NCBI GenBank assembly: GCA_020186115.1
Contig: WSYJ01000182.1
Coordinates: 186,001-250,000, forward strand
Reading direction: 5' to 3'
DNA length: 64,000 nt
Origin: Histomonas meleagridis
Lineage: Eukaryota > Parabasalia > Tritrichomonadida > Dientamoebidae
The translations under genes were made by a program, and so were the position numbers. Below, one piece after another: positions 40,657 through 47,993 of the stretch. The notes under the pieces are model-generated. The model made no database searches and was not told the origin of the DNA. It saw only the letters and a program-made list of their open reading frames with translations. Numbering within the stretch: the first letter of the stretch is position 1; each line of letters opens with the position of its first letter.

Positions 40657-41664
40657 CTAGAATGCTTTGCCTGATTTGGAAAATTTCCCTGTAAGGCTTA
40701 GCAACATCAGTATGTCTACAGGAGCAATCAGATTTCCGCCAAAATTAATTGAATTTTTACCAGCTAAAATATTTTCAAATTTAACATTATCAAAAATCAC
40801 AATTGTTTCTGTTGCACTACTCGCTTTTCTTTTAAGCATTTCCAATGAAACCGGACTTATGAGTTTCAAAACCTTGAAATAAAAAGCAATTCTGTTATTT
40901 TCCAAAATCGGGACGATTTCGTATCGTTCATTTTTTGAATCGAAAAATAAACGGTACACATTGAAAAATCCTTTGATGAAGTTTGATGCGCTGAAGAATT
41001 GGAGGAAAATGTCCAATGAATAAGAAATTCCGATTTCGTTAGTAAAGCTCATTTCGAATTTTGGTACAACAGTACATTCTCGTATGAAATCTTTTGGTGT
41101 GACTAATTCTGGTATTTTTTCAAATGCTGAAAGAATGTGAAAATTTGTAAATCTGTATGAAAGATCTGACTTGGGTGAATCTCTGGATCTTAAACCATTT
41201 CTGTTTGTTGCAGGAAAATTTGGTGGTGATTCACATATCAAAATTGAAACAATGATTCCTTTAATACGGATATCTTTTGGAATCTCATAGATTATAGCAC
41301 GCTTGTGATACTCTGTTTCAGAACAACACATCGTTTCGAATATATTTGTAGTTGTACACATAATTCGATGTGAAGAATCTTTACACTTTGGATCTAGAAA
41401 AAATATTCCTGAATGCATAACGGCAGCTGCTAAATCACTTTCTAATGTGTAATGAACATTTCCATAAAAGTTACGATCTACAATTGGAGGATGTCGAAAT
41501 GAGAAAAAATGATTATCAATAAAAAATGTAAAAACATTTCCAATAGATGGGCTTAATTCTCTTATATCGAAGTAAGGGAAATACTCAATAATTTTTGATT
41601 GTATAATAGGCTCACATAATAATATTGGCTCCTTATTTTTTGGAATTTTCGGCGGCCTAATCAT
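40657..41664 (-). CDS. Rxt3/LCCL-like protein, possible chromatin-complex subunit
   Basis: 335 residues, no signal peptide. The centre holds VDRNFYGNVHYTLESDLAAAVMHSGIFF, which I cut here as LESDLAAAVMHSG, and ATNRNGLRSRDSPKSDLSYR about 80 residues later. In Rxt3-like proteins (Rpd3L histone deacetylase complex) and LCCL domains, an acidic-D-x-AAxxHSG segment precedes a xTxRNGxxSR segment at similar spacing. This is family inference from two motifs. With no secretion signal the Rxt3-like reading is favoured. The rest is unremarkable, with a short Lys/Pro-rich N-terminus. Confidence 0.5.
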   Translation of the reverse strand: MIRPPKIPKNKEPILLCEPIIQSKIIEYFPYFDIRELSPSIGNVFTFFIDNHFFSFRHPPIVDRNFYGNVHYTLESDLAAAVMHSGIFFLDPKCKDSSHRIMCTTTNIFETMCCSETEYHKRAIIYEIPKDIRIKGIIVSILICESPPNFPATNRNGLRSRDSPKSDLSYRFTNFHILSAFEKIPELVTPKDFIRECTVVPKFEMSFTNEIGISYSLDIFLQFFSASNFIKGFFNVYRLFFDSKNERYEIVPILENNRIAFYFKVLKLISPVSLEMLKRKASSATETIVIFDNVKFENILAGKNSINFGGNLIAPVDILMLLSLTGKFSKSGKAF

Positions 41665-41874
41665 TTTGAAATGTTATGTGAAATTCATAATGAAGCACTT
41701 TTTATGTAAAGTTGAAATTTACTTGTTATTATAATTTTATACTAAGTTCGAAGATTTAAAAATATTTTTCTAGAAGTATTTAAAAACCTCTAAAATTATT
41801 TTTATTTGAAAATATCACTCATCGTAAAAATCAATCAAATATAAACAGAAAAAGAGAAACAACATTTATTATCT

Positions 41875-43371
41875 TTAACTTTTTTGAAAGAATAGTACAG
41901 AAGCATTTTTTTGGTGTACATCTTGTTCCGAAATTTCATTACATTTTTCATTACTAAATTCGATCCATTTTCCTATATCATTATCCAACACAGCTGCATT
42001 AAAACACTTATTTTCATCCATATAAATCACACCAAACAATTGATATATACCGACGCCAATTGAAGAAAATGACGACAAATCAATTTCATCCGGGAAAGAA
42101 ACTTTTTTCGTGATAACATTTTCGTTACCGAAATTTCTTTCCAAATGTATTATAAGAACTTCCGCCGCATTTTCGACAGTTTCAACTTGAAATGGACAAC
42201 AAGAGATTCCACAGCTTGGACACTTAAATCGTAATGATTGATCGGGTTGTACACTTGCAGCTGAATGCGCTATACAATCAGAAAGAAGTGTTTCTTCATT
42301 ATCTATTTCCGGAATTTTTAATGTTAAAACAAAAAAATGTTTTTTCGAACTAAAAAAATTATTACAAATGCTGCACTCGATGATCACATGCAAAGTACCG
42401 CAAAATATGGAGCTAATGGGCGAATCATTTTCATTGTTATTAGTGTCGTCGGAGAGGCTTTCAATGATGGAATTTATGTATGGAAATGGATCTGTGGTCT
42501 TGCGAAAAATTAATGGATATTTGTTGGAAAGTATTTGCTTAAAGGTGTCAACAGAGATAAGAGCAGTGTCATCCGAAAGGAGATCTTGTGAAAGGGCAAT
42601 AAATTGTTTGATTAGAATTGGATTTGTAATTATGTGATTATTATGATTTTCGGATTTGATAAAATCAGAAAGTGGTGGAATACGAACAAGAACTTGAAGT
42701 GAAGAATTGAGAGCGGTGTCATTGCTTTTGATTCCACGATAATTTTTGGTCATTTTCGGTGGATTAATTGGATTCAATTCAGTGGGTTGAGATTCATTAA
42801 CATGAAGAGAAAATGTGGTAGAATAAAGATGCGTTGCTTCTTCAATGGTAAGTGATTTATCTATTACTTTGGAATTATCTGTGGATGTAAAATTTGAAAT
42901 AGAATTGTTAACTTTGATTGCGGAACAAAAGTAGTTCAAGACAGAAGCAACAGACCATTTGGGATCAACAACTTTTTTGTAAACATGGTCATTGTAATTA
43001 ATTAAAAGGGTAATGGGTGATTTTATGAAAGTAGGTTTACCTGTTTCAGCTGACCTAGTAAAAGGTCTTACAATTTTTGGACCACCTTTGAAAATCTCTG
43101 ATAATTGGTCATATAATTCAACAGATATTCCTGAAAAATCATGACCTGCTCTTTTGTTTGGATCAAACTTCCTATTGTTACAAAGAAGATGGTTTGGGAT
43201 TTTACCGGGCATTTCTGCTTCATCTGATTTAATCCATGAAATCAATTTCTTTAACCAATTAATTTCAACAAGAGCCAAATACTGAGCTTTATTAGTTGCT
43301 TCTGGGAGAACAAAATCTCTTTTTCTTTTTTTTAGTTCTGCTTTTAATTCCTGAATGTTTTCTTTTTTCAT
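41875..43371 (-). CDS. DUSP-USP protein with degenerate active site (pseudo-deubiquitinase)
   Basis: 498 residues from the ATG at 43371; the frame opens at 43389 only with GTG. N-terminal DUSP-like domain: NWLKKLISWIKSDE, then PGKIPNHLLC. A USP-type fold follows from ~215. The Cys box reads IKSNDTALNSSLQ where active enzymes have the N-T-C-Y-M-N-S-x-LQ pattern, so the catalytic cysteine is Thr. The His box near the C-terminus (IYQLFGVIYMDENKCFN) lacks the His and GHY. Zinc-binding pairs CSIC and CPSC are kept. It probably binds ubiquitin or a partner without cleaving, as USP39-type proteins do. No frameshift or stop, so the dead site seems maintained. Confidence 0.72.
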   Translation of the reverse strand: MKKENIQELKAELKKRKRDFVLPEATNKAQYLALVEINWLKKLISWIKSDEAEMPGKIPNHLLCNNRKFDPNKRAGHDFSGISVELYDQLSEIFKGGPKIVRPFTRSAETGKPTFIKSPITLLINYNDHVYKKVVDPKWSVASVLNYFCSAIKVNNSISNFTSTDNSKVIDKSLTIEEATHLYSTTFSLHVNESQPTELNPINPPKMTKNYRGIKSNDTALNSSLQVLVRIPPLSDFIKSENHNNHIITNPILIKQFIALSQDLLSDDTALISVDTFKQILSNKYPLIFRKTTDPFPYINSIIESLSDDTNNNENDSPISSIFCGTLHVIIECSICNNFFSSKKHFFVLTLKIPEIDNEETLLSDCIAHSAASVQPDQSLRFKCPSCGISCCPFQVETVENAAEVLIIHLERNFGNENVITKKVSFPDEIDLSSFSSIGVGIYQLFGVIYMDENKCFNAAVLDNDIGKWIEFSNEKCNEISEQDVHQKNASVLFFQKS

Positions 43372-43566
43372 TTTTGAATCGTTAATCACCTTTTTTACAA
43401 TAGAAGATATCGGTTTATCAGAAAATTGAAATGTTTACGGCATTTTTGAATAGTGCGATAGAAAAAACCAAAGCTTCTTGTTTTTCTGGCAAGTTAAGTT
43501 TTCATGTAAACAACAGAAATTTTTGGTGAACTTCACCAGCGCAATTGATATCCCTCTCCATTTCTA

Positions 43567-44916
43567 ATGAAAAATTTATGTACGGCAATACAGAAGGGAG
43601 AGAAAGGAGATAAAGTTGATGCAATTGCTGAGTGCTTATTAGGAATTGCAACTTTATCAGAAAATGACAAAGTATCTCCGTTAATTTTTACTTCAATTAT
43701 CGATTCCTTTGGTTCTTGTTGTAAAAATATTCGAGAAATGGAGAACTGTGATTTTCGTGAAGTACCACCTCTTCCTTCATTAGCTGAACAAGTCAAACAT
43801 GAAAGCATACATCAATATGCGATTGCACCAAAAGCTTTACCCAAAGAAGAAAAAATACCAGACAGCAGGCTATCATCTGGCGCTAACAGATTTGTATCCA
43901 AAAACATTGAAAGGACAGCAGCTCCATCATTTCAAACAGCTGCCTCAGCAATGGGTATTGTTTCCAAAAAGAAAGACAACGAAAACAAACAAAATGAAGC
44001 CCAACCACCCGAAGAAGATGAAAGACTTCGTGGTGTTGACAAACGGCTTATTGAAATTATTGAACAAGAAATTCTCATATCCACGCCCAATGTTAAATGG
44101 GATGACGTTGCTGGGCTTGAAGAAGCCAAATCTGCAGTCAATGAAGCCATTATACTTCCAATGCATCATCCACAATACTTCACAGGATTACGAAAGCCAC
44201 CACGAGGCGTCCTCTTTTTTGGCCCTCCTGGCACAGGCAAGACCATGATAGCGAAGGCTTTAGCCACCGAAGCCGGCTGCACATTTTTCAACATTAGTGC
44301 CTCATCTCTCACATCTAAATGGATAGGCGAAGGCGAGAAGCTCACTCGTGCCTTATTTTGCGTTGCTCGAGTCAAAGCTCCTTCGATCATATTTATTGAT
44401 GAAATTGATTCGCTCTTAACGAAACGCACGGACACTGATTTTGAAGCCTCCCGACGTGTTAAGACGGAATTTCTTCTTCAATTTGAAGGAGTTTCATCCG
44501 GCTCAGAACGCATTTTGGTTTTGGGCGCCACGAATCGTCCACAGGACTTAGACGATGCAGCGCGGCGGCGCTTCACTAAGCGGATTTACATACCATTACC
44601 CGACGAGGACACGCGGAAAGCGCTGATACACCTTCTGTTGAAGCAGGCGCCGAACACGATCACTGATGACGAAGTCGCAAAGATCATCGAAATCACTGAC
44701 GGGTACTCGTGCGCAGACATATCGACGCTGTGCCACGAGGCGGCGATGATACCGTTCAGAGGGCTGAAGTTCAACCAGATAAAGTCAGAAAGCGACGTGC
44801 CGCCAATGACGTTCGACGACATCGTGAAGGCGGCAAAGTCAATACACCCGTCGGTGTCGGCGGACTCGATAAGGCAATACGTGGAGTGGAACAAGGAGTT
44901 CGGCTACACGGCATAG
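43567..44916 (+). CDS. Fidgetin-like (FIGL1-type) AAA ATPase
   Basis: 449 residues. A divergent N-terminus (~150) precedes a single AAA module of the meiotic/microtubule-severing clade. Walker A FGPPGTGKT, pore loop SKWIGEGEKLTRALF, Walker B IIFIDEIDSLL, sensor and arginine fingers GATNRPQDLDDAARRRF, and the C-terminal VSADSIRQYVEWNKEFG, which is the Vps4/fidgetin C-terminal helix. SASSLTSKW is typical of FIGL1, fidgetin and spastin. Likely roles are microtubule severing or Rad51 filament removal. The last ~400 bp are far GC-richer (56 of 100 bases at 44701-44800) than the start. No MIT domain is evident. Confidence 0.9.
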   Translation: MKNLCTAIQKGEKGDKVDAIAECLLGIATLSENDKVSPLIFTSIIDSFGSCCKNIREMENCDFREVPPLPSLAEQVKHESIHQYAIAPKALPKEEKIPDSRLSSGANRFVSKNIERTAAPSFQTAASAMGIVSKKKDNENKQNEAQPPEEDERLRGVDKRLIEIIEQEILISTPNVKWDDVAGLEEAKSAVNEAIILPMHHPQYFTGLRKPPRGVLFFGPPGTGKTMIAKALATEAGCTFFNISASSLTSKWIGEGEKLTRALFCVARVKAPSIIFIDEIDSLLTKRTDTDFEASRRVKTEFLLQFEGVSSGSERILVLGATNRPQDLDDAARRRFTKRIYIPLPDEDTRKALIHLLLKQAPNTITDDEVAKIIEITDGYSCADISTLCHEAAMIPFRGLKFNQIKSESDVPPMTFDDIVKAAKSIHPSVSADSIRQYVEWNKEFGYTA

Positions 44917-45056
44917 AATGTTCTGTAATAAATGTTATGTAATTAACTGTTTTAGGAGCAGTGCAATTAATTAATTAAATTCATGCGGCAAATTCAAATT
45001 GATATATTTGTTGAATAATAATAAAAAAACATTTTTGATAATGTGAAGTGCTTCTA

Positions 45057-45245
45057 ATGAATTTGAATGATATAAAATCGCTTGTGGCTCAATCACCAGT
45101 CAATTTCTCTATCGGTGAGACATGCGAAGCGTTTGTACACAAATGTTCGTGTTTTGTGCTGATGGAATTAGCAAAAAAAATTTTTTTATATGCACGTGAA
45201 ACAATGTTGAGCTCTGTCATTGCAAAAAGTTCTTCTTTTAGGTGA
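45057..45245 (+). CDS. Small histone-fold-like ORF, possibly frameshifted
   Basis: 62 residues from ATG at 45057. IKSLVAQSPVNFSIGETCEAF and CSCFVLMELAKKIF resemble helices 1-2 of the NF-YC/POLE3 histone-fold group (V-N-x-S-x-E-A ... FVLYLA). The third helix is not clear: the frame ends at TGA, while the +1 frame continues as LGEDYIKQ to a TAA. This could be a short intact protein, a shifted pseudogene, or a chance match. It starts ~140 bp after the AAA gene. Confidence 0.35.
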   Translation: MNLNDIKSLVAQSPVNFSIGETCEAFVHKCSCFVLMELAKKIFLYARETMLSSVIAKSSSFR

Positions 45246-45428
45246 AGATTATATCAAACAATAATTACATGTATAAAGTATGTTTAATTAGATCTCAATA
45301 ATTATGTTATCATTGTAGTAATCGAAATTATAAAAAACAATTTGAATGTTTAAAATAAGTTTTATTAAATATATATTTACATAACATTTAAAACTTAAGC
45401 GCACATGAAATACTGGTGATAAAGTGGG

Positions 45429-46658
45429 TTATTTTTCATCATTTTTATTAACAATTGTATCTTTTTGTGGTTTTTCATCAGTTTCATTTTCATTTTTATC
45501 ATTAATTTCATTTTCCTTTTCGTTCTTCTTCACGTTGCTAATGTATCCGTCGCTTGTCATATACAATTTCGGGAATTCCTGGAAAACATTCACGACCACA
45601 TTTGCGTTCATTATTCCATTTTCGCATGTAATCAATGACATTCTGCAATCGCTTTTGTCTCCGCAAATGTCGATCATAAACGAATCGCTTTCCAATTTAC
45701 CGAAGTTATGTTGATGGCCACAGACAATGATATCATTTTCGCATTGTTTCCATTCAGTACATTGCTCTATATAGCGATTGACATCGTAATATTTGTTACG
45801 AAATCCAGCGCGCGCATGACGAAAGAGAACTGAACCTTTTTTTATTTTATATAAAATCGATCCGAAACATGACAAAAAGTAATCATAAAGAAGTTGTAAT
45901 TGGGAATATGTAAAACGCTTTTGATATTTACCTTTGCCAAATACATATTCGTTGTCAATGACATGAAATTCGCCAGTAGAAATATCATGAAGACAATCAA
46001 CTTCCGAATTCCCAGCTATAAAATAGACCCTTCGAGTGGATACTTGTTGAAACGAGGTGGAGCCAAAGAAAATACTGCAAAATGAATCCTGTGGTGAAGT
46101 GAGTGGATGATGAACGAAAAATTCTTGCAATGATTCAAGTGTATGAAGACTGTCTTGAAAGGACTTGGAGGAATAGGAAATGTCATCAAAAAGATCTCCA
46201 AGGAAGATAAAAGGAATATGAGGATTGCTATCAATAAGTGATTTAATATATTGAATTTTATGATGTTGTCCTTCAATATCCCCAATGGCTATACAAATAA
46301 CATTGTTTGGAAGAGGATTATGAAAGAAATTTTGAAGAAAATGCTTATCCGTTTTATTTTGATTTTTATTAAATTGTTTATTGTCTTCCTTATTTAGTGG
46401 ATTGAGCTGTTCTTTATTACTATGGAAATTTGATTTTTTTGTTATTGAATTATTATCTTCGATAATTTTTTTCATCTGAAAAAGATATTTGTCAATTGAA
46501 CGAATGTAATTATCAAATGTGCTTTCTGTGCGGATTTTTGATTTTTTGTGCTTCGGATAAAATCCATAATAAGATTCCATTTGATGATTCGAACTTAACG
46601 TTCGCCAAGGATTGGTGGACGTTAATTTAAAATACGTTAATCCCTTTTCAATTTCCAT
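45429..46658 (-). CDS. Calcineurin-like metallophosphoesterase
   Basis: 409 residues. Metallophosphatase motifs in order: IAIGDIEGQHHK (GDxHG variant), FLGDLFDD (GDxxD), FIAGNSEVD (GNHD variant, His lost), FRHARAG and CGHQHNFG (GHTH variant). N-terminal ~120 residues are Asn/Lys-rich and likely disordered; the C-terminus is Glu/Lys/Asn-rich. Metal ligands are mostly conserved, but the His of GNHD is Ser, so substrate range is uncertain. Distantly similar in motif to the gene at the left edge but otherwise unrelated. Confidence 0.8.
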   Translation of the reverse strand: MEIEKGLTYFKLTSTNPWRTLSSNHQMESYYGFYPKHKKSKIRTESTFDNYIRSIDKYLFQMKKIIEDNNSITKKSNFHSNKEQLNPLNKEDNKQFNKNQNKTDKHFLQNFFHNPLPNNVICIAIGDIEGQHHKIQYIKSLIDSNPHIPFIFLGDLFDDISYSSKSFQDSLHTLESLQEFFVHHPLTSPQDSFCSIFFGSTSFQQVSTRRVYFIAGNSEVDCLHDISTGEFHVIDNEYVFGKGKYQKRFTYSQLQLLYDYFLSCFGSILYKIKKGSVLFRHARAGFRNKYYDVNRYIEQCTEWKQCENDIIVCGHQHNFGKLESDSFMIDICGDKSDCRMSLITCENGIMNANVVVNVFQEFPKLYMTSDGYISNVKKNEKENEINDKNENETDEKPQKDTIVNKNDEK

Positions 46659-46691
46659 AATGTTTTTAAAATCTTCTCGTTCCCAGTAAAA

Positions 46692-46865
46692 TCTTCAATC
46701 ATTCTGATTTATTCTCTATGTCTGTTTCGGTTATTTCATTTCCACTCAGTAAATTAAATAATTTTAAGTGATCATAAAGTTTTATTAAATGTTCTATAGA
46801 AGGAGCAAGCGTTTTACACTTCCATTTCTTGGCATTGATATTAATAATTTTGGAATCAATTAATC
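46692..46865 (-). pseudogene. Possible relic of a gene 3' end
   Basis: ~57 codons open to TGA, no ATG; protein-like with AKKWKCKTLAPSIEHLIKL. It stops 34 bp before the ATG of the metallophosphoesterase gene. It may belong with the fragment at 47242-47470. No family recognised. Confidence 0.35.
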
Positions 46866-47241
46866 AGTTTTAGCACAGAAAATAAGAAAAATCATTTTTT
46901 ATATTTATATTTGGATATTTTCTTATTTATACGAATTTTACTTATTGACCATGCAATCGCTATTTATAGATAAACGAAAATTAAATAAATACAACACATT
47001 TATTTTTTTATATGTAATTACATTCACTGAAAACTGTTCCAAATGATGCTTATACCTTACTATTTATAAATATAAACAATAATAACATAATTTTATACGA
47101 TTCTCTCTTTAAATTTAAAAACACAATGTTGTCATATTTCTTGCAAGGGACGAATTTCTGATGTGGATACCTAACCAAAAAGAAAAAAATTGTATCTGAA
47201 AAATGGTTTTAATATAGATTACATTGTTTATTTTTTAATAG

Positions 47242-47470
47242 TTAAACAATTTTGTATTTATTCAATAAATTTTTCTTCAAGATTTTAAAATCTTCTGCAA
47301 ATGTATCTTCTTCGACTCTTCTCAGAAATTCCTGTTACAAATACATTCGTGGTTTCCTTTTCCTTTTGTTTCTATTTTCATTTTCTTCCGAATTTTCATT
47401 GCCATTAATCTCTTTCACTTATTTCAAATTCGAATTAGTAAAACAATTAGAAATGTTATGATAATAATAA
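47242..47470 (-). pseudogene. Possible gene relic with in-frame stops
   Basis: One frame reads NENSEENENRNKRKRKPRMYL, then TAA, then QEFLRRVEEDTFAEDFKILK before ending at TAA (47242-47244). A basic KRKRKPR stretch and then a helical tail look coding, but an in-frame stop interrupts. Unknown family. Confidence 0.35.
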
Positions 47471-47993
47471 ATAGTTATTGCATTATTATCATCAATTTGA
47501 GATTCATTTACATTATTTAATATTAATAATTATTAATAACTCATTAAGATCATATATACGGTAAATCTTCTGATTCACTGTTTGTAAACTTATGTATTCT
47601 CGTAATACCGATGAAAAAACAAAAAGTCAAGTGGTTTAGCAGATAATTATTTTTGTAACGCTGGAAAGAATTCTAAGCTTTATTAATACAAAATAATTTA
47701 AAACTGTAAATAACCAACAAAAAAATGTCAGTTCACCAATTCTAAAGAAACTCAACTTCTCTGATATTTATTTAAATAAACAATCATAAATATATTTAAA
47801 AAAAATCTTTATATCTAAATATTCTAAATATTTTTTATAAAAAAATCTTTTGCTCTTTGTCCAGAAGACATTTTGAATGTTTTTTTGGCTGAACACAAAC
47901 ATTTGTCAATTAATTTTTGAACGGTTTACTCTCGGTTTGATTCAATTTGACAGAAAAGCGATTATGTTCCAACCGCTGATATAACTTTCATAG
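47471..47993. promoter_or_regulatory. Upstream region of the proline-rich/beta-helix gene
   Basis: AT-rich. Aacggttt at 47920-47927 and ctcggtttg nearby, then TTTCATAG four bases before the ATG (initiator-like). Confidence 0.4.
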
